Positions 1 to 8,779 of a DNA stretch of 64,000 nucleotides are shown here, in pieces. The stretch is from Arthrobacter sp. OVS8 (lineage in GTDB: Bacteria; Actinomycetota; Actinomycetes; Actinomycetales; Micrococcaceae), in assembly GCA_028370155.1 (NCBI GenBank), contig CP116670.1, forward strand, positions 1,984,001 to 2,048,000, given 5' to 3'. The notes beneath the pieces were generated by a model. It was not told the DNA's origin, searched no databases, and saw nothing but the letters and a program-made list of their open reading frames with translations. The translations under genes and the position numbers were made by a program. Within the stretch, counting starts at the first letter, position 1. The number at the start of each line of letters is the position of its first letter.

Positions 1-1
1 C

Positions 2-115
2 ATTGCGGTGTCCCTGCTGACCAAGCCGACGGACCCCGCGGTCATGGCCAACTGGCACCGCCGCGTCGCCGGCGGCGCGGCCGAGGAAGAACAGGTCCCC
101 GTCCTGACCCATTAG
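2..115 (+). CDS. C-terminal end of an unidentified protein, possibly a sodium:solute symporter
   Basis: The window opens inside this reading frame; about 37 residues and a TAG stop are visible. The tail reads SLLTKPTDPAVMANWHRRV followed by an acidic stretch, EEEQ. A short hydrophobic stretch, then TKP and a charged cytoplasmic tail, resembles the end of SSS-family symporters, but too little is present to be sure. A strong hairpin follows the stop, which supports this being a true gene end. Confidence 0.4.
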   Translation: MAVSLLTKPTDPAVMANWHRRVAGGAAEEEQVPVLTH

Positions 116-151
116 GGTCTTGACCCACTAGGGTTCTGACAGCGAGTTAAC

Positions 152-193
152 GTTCGACGGCGGCGCTCCCACTGAGGGGCGCCGCCGTCGAAC
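152..193 (+). terminator. Rho-independent terminator-like hairpin
   Basis: Arms GTTCGACGGCGGCGCTCCC and GGGGCGCCGCCGTCGAAC pair almost perfectly around a short loop, 37 bases after the stop of the upstream gene. The acidic-protein gene ends on the other strand at 238, so the hairpin can serve both convergent genes. No long T-run follows. Confidence 0.7.
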
Positions 194-237
194 TTAAGCT
201 GAACCTTCAACCCGGTTGACACTCAAACCGTTGGGCA

Positions 238-474
238 TCATTCATTTTCCTCAGGCTCAAGGAATTCTTCCCCGTCGCGGGCCACCACCGGTTTCTCGTC
301 GCCCAGGAAGTCCTGTTCGTCCAAGGGCACGATCCGGTCGGCCTCTTCGAACAGCTCTTCCTCCTCGGTCTCCGCGGCGTCACTCACGGGCGCGTCCTCG
401 GCGTAGTCGTAGGCGGGATCGGACTCGAGGGAATCCCGGGCCGGCTGGATAGGACGGGAACCGATGTTGTCCAT
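238..474 (-). CDS. Small acidic hypothetical protein
   Basis: A 78-residue protein beginning MDNIGSRPIQPARDSL. A GGAGG ribosome site sits just upstream of the ATG, so I chose this start over longer in-frame options. It is very rich in Glu and Asp (for example TEEEELFEEADR) with no signal peptide or membrane segment, and is probably a disordered cytoplasmic protein. I do not recognise a family. It is divergent from the MbfA-like gene with about 260 bases between them. Confidence 0.65.
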   Translation of the reverse strand: MDNIGSRPIQPARDSLESDPAYDYAEDAPVSDAAETEEEELFEEADRIVPLDEQDFLGDEKPVVARDGEEFLEPEENE

Positions 475-737
475 GATGCAACCTCCGTGTGACTGGGGTG
501 GCGGCAGCGGCTCCGAAGAGCACACCCTGGATTTTCATTCGAACACCGGGAACCCGGCCGGTCAAGACCTCCCGCCGACGCTGACCGCGGCAGCCGCAAA
601 CGTCCGCCCAGCGCCAGGATTTTTACGGTTTGCCTAAACTCCCCGCTGAGGATCACCAGCCGAAAAAACGCGGAAATACGGGGTACGCTGGGAACGCAAT
701 GGGGCCGAACCATGCCCGCTTAAGCCCAGGAGCTTCC

Positions 738-1936
738 GTGTCTCAGCACGCCACATCTGATCCGTCCAACCCGGACCCCCGCCGCCCGGAACCCCGCGAG
801 GACGCGCCCGCCGCCCCGCACGCCGCAACATCCAGCAGCGCAACTCCGCCCGCCGCCACACCCAGCGCGGCGGACATCAAGCGGTGGCGGCAGTACCTCG
901 CCGACGAACGCGCCGAAGCTTCCGTCTACCGGGACCTGGCCCAGAACCGCGACGGCGAAGAGCGCGAGATCCTCCTCGCCCTGGCCGAGGCCGAAGGCCG
1001 CCACGAGGCGCACTGGCTCCAACTGCTCGGCGACCAGGCCGGCCGCCCCCGCCCCGCCTCACTCCGCAGTCAGTTCCTGGGTTTCCTGGCACGCCACTTC
1101 GGCTCGGTGTTTGTGCTGGCCCTCGCCCAGCGGGCCGAAAGCCGGTCTCCGTACGCCACCGAGCCCTCCGCCACGCCGGCCATGGTTGCCGACGAACAGA
1201 TCCACGAGGAAGTGGTCCGCGGGCTCGCCACCCGGGGCCGCAACCGGCTGGCCGGCACGTTCCGCGCGGCCGTCTTCGGGGCCAACGACGGGCTGGTCAG
1301 CAACCTGTCCCTGGTCATGGGCATGGCTGCCTCCGGCGTGGGCAGTTCCGTGGTCCTGCTCAGCGGTGTCGCCGGGCTGCTGGCCGGGGCGCTGTCCATG
1401 GGAGCCGGCGAATTCATTTCCGTGCGCTCCCAGCGCGAACTCCTGGCCGCTACGCTCCCCACCCAGATCACCCTGGCCGCCGCACCGTCGCTCGACATCG
1501 CACACAACGAACTCCTGCTGGTCTACCTGGCCCGCGGCATGTCGCGGGAGGCTGCCGAGCACCGCGTCGCGGAGCGGATGGGCCTGCGCGACTGCGACTG
1601 CGATCCCAGCCTCTCCCTGCAGCCGGAGGTCCCGGAATCCCGGGACGAACATGTTGCCGTCGGCACCGCCTGGAGCGCGGCGGCGTCGAGCTTCTGCTTC
1701 TTCGCCTCCGGCGCCATCGTGCCCATCCTGCCCTTTGTCCTGGGCATGACCGGCGTCGCGGCTCTCGTGGTGTCCGCGGCTCTGGTGGGCCTGGCACTCC
1801 TGTTCACCGGCGGCGTCGTCGGACTCCTCTCCGGCACCTCGCCCACCACGCGCGGCTCCGCCAGCTGGCGATCGGCATGGGCGCGGCCGGTGTGACCTAT
1901 CTGCTCGGTATGGCCTTCGGCGCCGTGGTCGCCTAG
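738..1936 (+). CDS. MbfA-like rubrerythrin/VIT1 fusion iron or manganese transporter
   Basis: The N-terminal half after a Pro/Ala-rich leader is a ferritin-like helical domain (ADERAEASVYRDLA, then AEAEGRHEAHW), supplying Glu/His iron ligands. The C-terminal half is a VIT1/CCC1 membrane domain beginning GTFRAAVFGANDGLVSNLSL, with the family's glycine-rich helices and the GAGEFISVRSQREL signature. Known relatives such as MbfA export iron or manganese across the cytoplasmic membrane. GTG at 738 is preceded by AGGAG. Near 1855 one base appears lost (GGCTCCGC where GGCCTCCGC is expected). After it the reading continues as LRQLAIGMGAAGVTYLLGMA to a TAG at 1936. The stop overlaps the GTG of the next gene. 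Confidence 0.8.
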
Positions 1937-2843
1937 TGGACGGTCCTGAGTTCCGGGACCGGTCACCGCGGCACAGCCGTCCCCGCACCACGTGGCGGAT
2001 GTTCCGCGGACTCGCCGCCGCTACGGTGATTGCCGGGGCCGCGTTCCTGGCCGCAGGCTTCATCTACGGGGATCCGCGCTTCTCGGGACTCTTCGAAGTC
2101 AGCCGCGGAACCGGTCCGGGCACGGCGATGGCGGGCCAGCCCGGGCAGCCGGCCGTTGCTGAGTCGGTCCGGACAGACACTCCCCGCCCGGAGTCGAAGA
2201 ACAGGACGAGCCACTGGGACACCCGCAGCAACCGGATGTGGCCAGCGACTCGTACAAGTTCCTGGCCACGAACGACGACGGCAGTCCGGTGGGCTATTCG
2301 CCGTGCCGGCCGCTGCACTACGTGGTGAACGCGGCGCTGGCTCCGGAAGGCGCCGAGCGCCTGGTCGAGGACGCGATCAGGACGATCTCCCGGGCGACCG
2401 GCATCCAGTTCGTCGATGACGGTTCCACCACCGAGGCGCCGTCGCAGTCCCGCATCCCGTACCAGCAGGACGTCTACGGGGAACGCTGGGCGCCGCTGCT
2501 GATCGCGTGGACCACCCCGGACCAGGCGCCGCAGCTCAAGGGACCGGTGATCGGCACCGGCGGCAGCACCCACTTCAGCTTCGGCGACGGGCCCAAGAGC
2601 TTTGTCACCGGCAGCCTGGAACTCGACGCCCCGCAGATCGCCGAGGACCTCAGCCAGCCGGACGGGTCCGCGTATGCCACGGCGGTGATCCTGCACGAGC
2701 TCGGCCATGTCATGGGGCTGGAGCATGTGAATGACCCGGTGCAGCTGATGTACCCGGAGATCGGCGCCCCGGACGGCCTGGCCGCGGGCGATCTGAACGG
2801 CCTGTACCAGCTGGGCAAGGCGCAGTGCCGCAAGGACCTCTGA
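1936..2843 (+). CDS. Secreted or membrane-anchored matrixin-like zinc metalloprotease
   Basis: About 300 residues. A hydrophobic segment near residue 25-40 (GLAAATVIAGAAFLAAGFIYG) is an uncleaved signal or membrane anchor. A Pro-rich linker follows, then a catalytic domain with the metzincin motif HELGHVMGLEH (zinc histidines and catalytic Glu) and the Met-turn LMYPEI. It would act outside the cell on unknown proteins or peptides. Near 2200 a G appears lost, shifting the frame in the linker; the continuing reading (EQDEPLGHPQQPDVASDSYKF) is clean. GTG at 1936 overlaps the stop of the MbfA-like gene, so the two are likely co-transcribed. Confidence 0.75.
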
Positions 2844-2847
2844 CCGG

Positions 2848-3981
2848 CTAACGGTCCAGGACGGCGAGCGCTTCCTCCACGGTGTCCACCAGGAAGATCC
2901 GGTTCTCCATCTGCCGTCCGGCGGCGAGGCTCTGCAGCAGGGGCCAGGCCGGGTAGCGCCGGAGCCAGTGCTCCTGCCCCACCAGCACCATCGGCATGAT
3001 GGTCTCCGGGGTGCCGTAGTAGTTCTCGCAGGCATCCTGGAAAATCTCCTGCACGGTGCCGCCGGAGCCGGGCAGGAAGACAATGCCGCCGTTGCACAAC
3101 TCCAGGAGGATGGCCTCGCGGATGGCGTTCGCGAAGTACTTGGCGATGTGCGTGGCGAAGAAATTCGGCGGCTCGTGCCCGTAGAACCACGTGGGGACCC
3201 CCAGCGACGGCGTGCCGTCCGGATGGCGTTCGACGACGGCGGCAGCGGACCGCGCCCACTCCGACACGGAGGGCAGGAACCCCGGAACCGCGGCGAGATC
3301 AGCCAGGGCGCTCCGGAAGTCCCGCTCGGGTGCCTGGCTCAGGTAGGCGCCCAGGTTGGCGGCCTCCATGGTGCCGGGTCCGCCGCCGGTGGCCACCACC
3401 CGGCCGTCCCTCGCCAGCAGCCGTCCCAGCAGCGCGGCCTCCTCGAAGACGGCGGAACCGCGGTGCGCGGCATGCCCGCCCATCACGCCCACCATGGTCC
3501 GGCCGGCGCAGAGTTCCGAGCGGGTCAGGTCATCGAGGGCGTCCCCGATCGAATGGTCATGCAGGGCCGCGGCCAGGGTGGAGTCCAGCCGGTGGCGCTG
3601 GCCCGGCCGGATGCTCCACTGGTACACCCTGGCGTCCGGGGTGTCCTCATAGCGTGAGCCGGAGATCCCCGCGTAGAGCTCCTGCGGGGTGTAGAGCCGC
3701 CCGCGGTACGGGTTGAACGGGACCGCCTCAAGCTTGGGGAAGATCAGGGCGCCGCCGCTGCGCAGCGACTCCTCCACGCCGGCGTCGAAGGTGCATCCGA
3801 GGAAGATCCCGCCCTGCACGTGCAGCGCGGCGAGCTGTGCCGTCCGGCCGCGCAGGTCCAGTGACTGGACATGCCAGCCCTGTATGGTTTTGGCCCCGGC
3901 CGCGACCAGCCGGTCGAAGCTGTCGAGGGATTCGACCTCCAGCGTGCGGGGGCTGGGGTGCAGGCTGCGGGCGGCGCTCAT
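2848..3981 (-). CDS. LOG-family Rossmann-fold protein (TIGR00730-like)
   Basis: 377 residues. The core carries both nucleotide-binding signatures of the LOG/lysine-decarboxylase-like family: GGGPGTMEAAN near residue 200 and LPGSGGTVQEIFQ near residue 305. Characterised members are nucleotide 5'-monophosphate phosphoribohydrolases that release cytokinin-type bases. This one is longer than the usual ~200-residue LOG because of an N-terminal extension of about 160 residues, so its substrate cannot be assumed. It converges with the metalloprotease gene with four bases between stops. Confidence 0.8.
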   Translation of the reverse strand: MSAARSLHPSPRTLEVESLDSFDRLVAAGAKTIQGWHVQSLDLRGRTAQLAALHVQGGIFLGCTFDAGVEESLRSGGALIFPKLEAVPFNPYRGRLYTPQELYAGISGSRYEDTPDARVYQWSIRPGQRHRLDSTLAAALHDHSIGDALDDLTRSELCAGRTMVGVMGGHAAHRGSAVFEEAALLGRLLARDGRVVATGGGPGTMEAANLGAYLSQAPERDFRSALADLAAVPGFLPSVSEWARSAAAVVERHPDGTPSLGVPTWFYGHEPPNFFATHIAKYFANAIREAILLELCNGGIVFLPGSGGTVQEIFQDACENYYGTPETIMPMVLVGQEHWLRRYPAWPLLQSLAAGRQMENRIFLVDTVEEALAVLDR

Positions 3982-4008
3982 GGAGCCAGCCTAGACCGTG
4001 GCGTTAGA

Positions 4009-4076
4009 ACCCGTTGCGCCATCACTCTTGGCGGCCATTCCGGGAGGATAAGGCCGAAAAGTGATAGCGCAACGGG
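4009..4076. repeat. Long intergenic palindrome
   Basis: Arms CCCGTTGCGCCATCACT and AGTGATAGCGCAACGGG pair with one internal mismatch, and an inner GGCC/GGCC pair continues the stem. It lies between the SDR gene (3' side) and the LOG gene (5' side) on the same strand. It could terminate the SDR operon, but the arms are longer than a terminator needs and no T-run follows. Confidence 0.6.
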
Positions 4077-4094
4077 CGGCGGGCCGGGTTGGGG

Positions 4095-4868
4095 TTAGGA
4101 AACCTGGAGGCCGCCGTTGATGTCATAGGTGGCGGCGGTGATGTAGCCCGAGTCCTGGCCCAGCAGGAAGGCGATCAGGGCCGCCACTTCCTCGCGGGTG
4201 CCGACACGGCCCATCATTATGCCCTCGGACAGCTGTGCCTTGCGCTCGTCGGTGAGGGTTCCACCCATGATGTCGGTGTCGATCGGGCCGGGGGCAATGG
4301 CATTGACCGTGATGCCGAACTCGCCAACTTCGCGGGCCAGCGCTCGGGTGAACCCAAGGATTCCGGCCTTGGTCGCACTGTAGGCAACCTTCGAGAACGT
4401 GCCGCCGCCGCGCTGGGCGGAGATCGAGGAAATGCTCACGATGCGCCCGAGCTTGCGCTCGATCATGCCCTTGAGCACGCGCTGGGACACGATGAAGGTT
4501 CCGCGCATGTTGATGGCGAAGACCTTGTCCCACTCCTCCACCGTGGTTTCCATAAAAGGCGTCGGGGAGCTGATGCCCGCCAGGTTGGCCAGCGCGACAA
4601 TCGGCGGGAGCGACGCTTCGATCTCAGCAATTGCCCGGTCAACGGACGCTTCGTCGGACACGTCGGCTCCGACGCCGATGGCCTTCACCGCACGGTTGGA
4701 GCCGATCTCCGCGGCGGCAGACTTGGCGTCCTCCGCATTGATGTCGAGGATGGCTATGGACCATCCTTCGCTGGCCATCCGGTCGGCGGCGGCGCGGCCG
4801 ATGCCGCGAGCGGACGCGGCGCCGGTCAGCACAACCGTGCGTTCGGAGGGGAAATTAGTGGGAGTCAT
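4095..4868 (-). CDS. SDR-family NAD(P)-dependent oxidoreductase
   Basis: 257 residues, the normal length for a classical short-chain dehydrogenase. TGAASARGIGRA near residue 15 is the Gly-rich coenzyme site, NLAG follows, SISSIS contains the catalytic Ser, and YSATKAG gives the catalytic Tyr and Lys. IAPGPIDTDI is the usual post-catalytic loop. Asp in ILDIN at the end of the second strand suggests a preference for NAD over NADP. It lies 26 bases after the MFS carrier, so it probably oxidises the imported compound, likely a sugar or a sugar acid. The substrate is not readable from sequence. Confidence 0.85.
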   Translation of the reverse strand: MTPTNFPSERTVVLTGAASARGIGRAAADRMASEGWSIAILDINAEDAKSAAAEIGSNRAVKAIGVGADVSDEASVDRAIAEIEASLPPIVALANLAGISSPTPFMETTVEEWDKVFAINMRGTFIVSQRVLKGMIERKLGRIVSISSISAQRGGGTFSKVAYSATKAGILGFTRALAREVGEFGITVNAIAPGPIDTDIMGGTLTDERKAQLSEGIMMGRVGTREEVAALIAFLLGQDSGYITAATYDINGGLQVS

Positions 4869-4894
4869 CAGGTTTTCCTTCAGGGATTTCGGGA

Positions 4895-6277
4895 TTAGGA
4901 GAGTTTGGCGGGGGCGGAGGCAGCGGTCACATCGGTGGTCGCGGCGACTGCCGGATCCAGCGCGGCATCACCTTCGGGGCGTTTGCGGGCGTAGAGGTAG
5001 GTCGCCACCGCGGTGATGCACAGGCAGAGGGACAGGAACAGCAGGCCGCTCTGGTTATTGCCCGTGGCGTCGTTCAGGAGTCCGACGGCGTACGGGGCAA
5101 CGAACCCGCCCAGGTTGCCCAGCGAGTTGATCAGGGCCAGGCCGGCAGCTGCCGCCGCCCCGGTCAGCGCAGCAGAGGGCATGGAGAGGAACGGGGCGAT
5201 CGCGCCGTAGATACCCATGGCGGAGGCCGTCAGACCGATCATGGCCAGGATCGGGTTGACGGGCAGCAGGTATCCTGCGGCCAGCAGACCCATGCCGGCC
5301 AGCACCATGCTCACGGCGGTGTGCCAGGCACGCTTGCCGGTCCGGTCCGCGCGCTTGCTCCAGAAGTACACAAATACTGCGGCCACGGTGTACGGGATCA
5401 ACACGATGAAGCCGATCTGGGCCGTGGAGAAGGTTCCCATGGCGGAGACGATCGTGGGCATCCACAGGCCCAGTCCATAGATGCCGCAGACCAGTCCGAA
5501 GTAGAGGGCGGAGTAGGTCAGGGTGCGCTTGTCCTTGAGGCCGGCCAGGAAGTTGTGGTTGCCGGTGCTGGACTTGACGGCCAGTTCCTTGTCCATGGTG
5601 GAGGCAAGCCATTCGCGCTCGTCCGGGTTGAGCCACTTGGCGTCCCGCGGGCGGTCGGTCATGAGGATGGGGGTGAGCAGGCCCAGCAGGATGGCCGGGA
5701 TGCCTTCGATGATGTACAGCCACTGCCACCCGTGGAGTCCCATGATGCCGTCCATCTGCAGCAGCAGGCCGGAGACCGGCGCGCCGAGGGCGTTGGACAC
5801 CGGCTGCGCCAGAATGAAGATGCCGAGCACCGTCACACGCTGCGCGGCGGGGAACCAGAGCGTCAGGTAGAACAGGATCGCCGGGAAGAACCCGGCCTCT
5901 GCGGCACCCAGCAGGAACCGGATGATGTAGTAGGTGGTTTCACCGTTCACCATGCACATGGCCGTCGCGAAGATGCCCCAGGTAATGAGGATCCGGGCCA
6001 GCCACTTGCGGGCGCCGAACCGGTACATGCCGGCGTTGCTGGGGACCTCCAGAAGGGCATAGCCGAGGAAGAAAATACCGGCGCCCAGGCCATAGGCGGC
6101 GGCGTTCAGGCCGATGTCCTCGCTCATGGTGAGTTTGGCGAAGCCCACGTTGTTGCGGTCAAGGTAGGCAACGAAGTAGAGCAGGACGATCAGGGGCATA
6201 ACGCGGCGGCGGACCTTGCGGAGCGTACGCTCGCCAAGCTCGCCGAGTCCTGCGGACTTTAAGGAGAGTGAAGTCAT
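4895..6277 (-). CDS. MFS transporter of the anion:cation symporter (ACS) type
   Basis: 460 residues with about twelve hydrophobic helices. YFVAYLDRNNVGFAKL in the first helix/loop is the ACS-family signature found in carriers of galactonate, glucarate, tartrate and aromatic acids, and a Phe-Phe-Pro loop (AEAGFFPAILFYL) follows. It should import an organic acid by proton symport. It is first in a two-gene operon with the SDR enzyme, and a palindrome at 6383-6403 lies in its leader region. The FadR-type regulator sits immediately upstream. Confidence 0.85.
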   Translation of the reverse strand: MTSLSLKSAGLGELGERTLRKVRRRVMPLIVLLYFVAYLDRNNVGFAKLTMSEDIGLNAAAYGLGAGIFFLGYALLEVPSNAGMYRFGARKWLARILITWGIFATAMCMVNGETTYYIIRFLLGAAEAGFFPAILFYLTLWFPAAQRVTVLGIFILAQPVSNALGAPVSGLLLQMDGIMGLHGWQWLYIIEGIPAILLGLLTPILMTDRPRDAKWLNPDEREWLASTMDKELAVKSSTGNHNFLAGLKDKRTLTYSALYFGLVCGIYGLGLWMPTIVSAMGTFSTAQIGFIVLIPYTVAAVFVYFWSKRADRTGKRAWHTAVSMVLAGMGLLAAGYLLPVNPILAMIGLTASAMGIYGAIAPFLSMPSAALTGAAAAAGLALINSLGNLGGFVAPYAVGLLNDATGNNQSGLLFLSLCLCITAVATYLYARKRPEGDAALDPAVAATTDVTAASAPAKLS

Positions 6278-6382
6278 CTTCGACCTTCTGTCTAACGGAG
6301 GCCGTCACCTGCGATGGTGGCGGCAATCCGTGGGGATATTGGGCGGTGCAGTCCAATGGAAACTGGAGCTGCCGCAATTTGA

Positions 6383-6403
6383 GTCAGATGTCAGACATCT
6401 GAC
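6383..6403. promoter_or_regulatory. Candidate FadR/GntR operator
   Basis: Perfect inverted repeat GTCAGATGT - CAG - ACATCTGAC, with the inner TGTC-A-GACA resembling operators of FadR-subfamily GntR proteins (GT...AC core). It sits between the regulator gene and the MFS gene, about 105 bases before the MFS start. Confidence 0.6.
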
Positions 6404-6474
6404 TGACGAACTGAGAAAAAGCATAGAAGAGTGATGTGGATTACGTCAAGACCCTGCTGGTGCTTAGCGCTAAA

Positions 6475-7200
6475 TCAGGAGGCCGGGTTGTGCACGTAGC
6501 GTTCGTAGTCCTGGTACGTCTGCTCCATGTGATCGTCCATGGTGCGCCGGGCCAGCTCGGCGTCGCCGCTGAGGATGCTGTCCATGACCTTCTGGTGGTA
6601 CTCGATGGCGTGCACCTGGATCTGCTCAACGGCAGAGGTCTCGCGGCGTTTCTCGTAGAGGAGCTGACCCAGCTGGGCGAACAACGCCCGGATAAAGGGG
6701 TTGCCGGCGGCCTTCAGGACGGCGTCGTGGAAGCCGATGTCGGCCGCTACAAAAGCATCCAGGTCGCCGGAGTCGTGAAAGCGCTCCATGTCCGCGATGC
6801 ACTGGCGCATCTGCTCTGCGTGCGCGGTGGTGTGGCGTTTGGCTGCGAGCGCGGCGGCCCCGGTTTCCACCATGCGCCGCATTTCGATCAGGCCCACGGC
6901 GACCTGCTCCGCGCCGTTCCCGTGCGAAGCGGCCTTGAAGATCGCATCCAGCCCGGTCCAGTTATCGGGCGGGTTGACGAAGGTCCCGCGGCCGGCTTTG
7001 ACGTACAGGATGTTCTGCGCCCGCAGGGCCTTGAGCGCCTCGCGCACCGTGAGGCGGCTGACGTCGTAAGCCTTGGCGATGTCGGCTTCCGGCGGTATGG
7101 CTTCGTGGGGCTGCAGCTTGCCGTCAAGGATGTCCTCGAGCAGGCCGTCAACGAGGTCGTCCACGAGTGTCCTGCGGCCCATGGCTCGTCCCACCTTCAT
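6475..7200 (-). CDS. FadR-subfamily GntR transcriptional regulator
   Basis: 241 residues. The N-terminal winged helix-turn-helix contains AYDVSRLTVREALKALRAQ and the wing GRGTFV. The C-terminal FCD helical domain has metal-binding residues in the pattern D..FH (AADIGFHDAVLKAAGN) and later histidines. Such proteins bind small organic acids and usually repress neighbouring catabolic genes. The candidate operator at 6383-6403 and the adjacent MFS and SDR genes are the obvious targets. ATG at 7200 has a distant GGAG; an ATG six codons in is possible. Confidence 0.85.
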   Translation of the reverse strand: MKVGRAMGRRTLVDDLVDGLLEDILDGKLQPHEAIPPEADIAKAYDVSRLTVREALKALRAQNILYVKAGRGTFVNPPDNWTGLDAIFKAASHGNGAEQVAVGLIEMRRMVETGAAALAAKRHTTAHAEQMRQCIADMERFHDSGDLDAFVAADIGFHDAVLKAAGNPFIRALFAQLGQLLYEKRRETSAVEQIQVHAIEYHQKVMDSILSGDAELARRTMDDHMEQTYQDYERYVHNPAS

Positions 7201-7267
7201 TCTTGCCTGTTGCTCCCGGTGCCATCCACATTACAGAAGCCGCGGGACGGACCGGGACCGGCCGGCG

Positions 7268-7780
7268 TCACCGGCCGTCCGGGTGGCCGTCCGCGGATCT
7301 CCCTGCGCTGCCGGCTTCCCGCGGCCCGGAAGACGCCAGATAGGTCTCGAGCTTGGCCAGGGTCTTTTCCAGGTTGGCGGGGTGCCGCCGCAGGTAGCCC
7401 GCGAGCCGCAGGAAGAACTTGCCGCGGACCTGGCGGGCGTCCCACTGTTCGGTGACCAGGGTGCCCGGCCTTCCGTCCGAATCCGCGGCGGGCTCGAACA
7501 GGTAGCGCCACACGTGGCCGTAGAAGTGCCGCCACGCGATCCGCCGGCCCTCCTCGAACTCGCACACCGTGTTGAGGATCTTGTAGTCCATTTTCATGTT
7601 CATTTCCATGCCGAACTTCGCGCCAAGGGCCAGCCGTTCAGGGCCGCGCGGCTGGGCACCCTTGACCGTGTCCGAGCCGTCGATGACGCTGTGCAGCGCG
7701 GGCGTGGCCAGCACCTCGAAGATGGCTTCCGGTGCGGCGGCGATGAATCGGCTGCGGGACACAAGATATCTGTTCTTCAT
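7268..7780 (-). CDS. SRPBCC/START-fold protein (polyketide cyclase/dehydrase-like)
   Basis: 170 residues. It starts MKNRYLVSRSRFIAAAPEAIFEVLATPA, the usual first strand and helix of the SRPBCC fold with the conserved PxxxF. Later features are a Trp-rich strand (AWRHFYGHVWRYLFEP) and a long C-terminal helix followed by a disordered tail. Members bind hydrophobic ligands; no enzyme role can be assigned. It is divergent from the C26 peptidase gene, with about 50 bases between the starts. Confidence 0.7.
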   Translation of the reverse strand: MKNRYLVSRSRFIAAAPEAIFEVLATPALHSVIDGSDTVKGAQPRGPERLALGAKFGMEMNMKMDYKILNTVCEFEEGRRIAWRHFYGHVWRYLFEPAADSDGRPGTLVTEQWDARQVRGKFFLRLAGYLRRHPANLEKTLAKLETYLASSGPREAGSAGRSADGHPDGR

Positions 7781-7833
7781 CCGGCAATCCTAGCCCTGCG
7801 TTGTGACCCGGAAATTGTGTTGCAGAATAAATC

Positions 7834-8634
7834 ATGCAGACTCCGCCCCTCCCCGCAGCAACCGGCCCCGCATCGGAATTCCGGTCCGGCTCAGCAGCTC
7901 TACTGACCCGGATCCGCGCGTGGCGGAGGCCAATCAGCTCTTTGACTACATCGTGGAACTGGTGCGCGACGGCGGCGGCGAACCGGTGATGCTCGCGTCG
8001 CCAGATGAGGCGCTTGCGGCGCTCGACGGCGTCGTCCTTCCCGGCGGCGGCGACCTGGACCCCGGCTTTACGGCGAGGAACCCGGTGATGCCTGCTACGA
8101 CGTCAGTCATGCCCAGGACGAGTTGGACCTGGCCGTCGCGCGGCGGTCGATCGACGCCGGGCTGCCTCTGCTGGGCATCTGCCGGGGGCACCAGCTGCTC
8201 AACGTCCTCTACGGCGGAACTCTGATCCAGGACATGGACCCGGGCGCCGTGGCGCACCGGGAACCCGCACCGGCGCACGGGGCCGGACCATGGGCCTGGC
8301 ACGAGGTTGACGTGCACGGGGAAGCAGGGTGGCTGGACTCTACAGCGGCGTGGGGAGCGGCGGATTCGGGAGCGGCGGCACGGGGAACACCGGCAGGACG
8401 GACGGCACCGCCGGCGTCACGGTCAAGATTGCCTCCGGTCACCATCAGGCCGTGGCGCGGGTCGCCGAAGGGCTTGTGGTGACAGCTGTGGCCGAGGACG
8501 GAACCGTCGAGGCGCTGGAGGACCCGGAGCGCTGGGTGGCGTCTGTGCAGTGGCATCCCGAGGCCCTGGAACTCCCGGCCGCGGAACGGCTCGCCCCGTT
8601 CCGCGCCTTTGTTGAGATCTGCCGGCGGCGGTAG
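7834..8634 (+). CDS. Class I glutamine amidotransferase-like hydrolase, peptidase C26 (PuuD type)
   Basis: The reading is RIGIPVRLSSST, then VLPGGGDLDP, then LLGICRGHQLLNVLYGG with the nucleophile Cys, and finally SVQWHPEAL with the catalytic His and Glu. The family hydrolyses gamma-glutamyl amides such as gamma-glutamyl-GABA. Three frame changes are needed: one between the ATG at 7834 and RIGIP, one near 8075 and one near 8345. All fit single lost bases. An AGAATA box lies about six bases before the ATG, which would make the transcript leaderless. Role beside iol genes is unclear. Confidence 0.65.
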
Positions 8635-8645
8635 CCCGGCCGCAT

Positions 8646-8658
8646 TTTGTCCTGACAT
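8646..8658 (+). promoter_or_regulatory. Candidate iol-regulon operator upstream of the GntR gene
   Basis: The sequence TTTGTCCTGACAT is identical to sites at 16713-16725 and 29476-29488 and one base different from 28959-28971. Its core TGTC-CT-GACA is a short dyad. It lies about 120 bases before the regulator start. A second looser pair, TATGTCC at 8694-8700 and GGACACAT a little downstream, is also present. Autoregulation by the GntR protein is the likely meaning. Confidence 0.55.
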
Positions 8659-8779
8659 CCCCGGCTATCCCCTGCTACTATCAACTTAGGCAGTATGTCC
8701 TATCAAGCGAACATATGCCGGACACATGACTGGCGGCCGCACCGGGTTCCGGTCCGGGGCACAAGGGAGCGCTTCAACA

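Noticed and set aside
738..4076. Genomic island or phage boundary near the first palindrome
   Set aside because: No integrase, no tRNA, no direct repeats and no change of base composition were seen.
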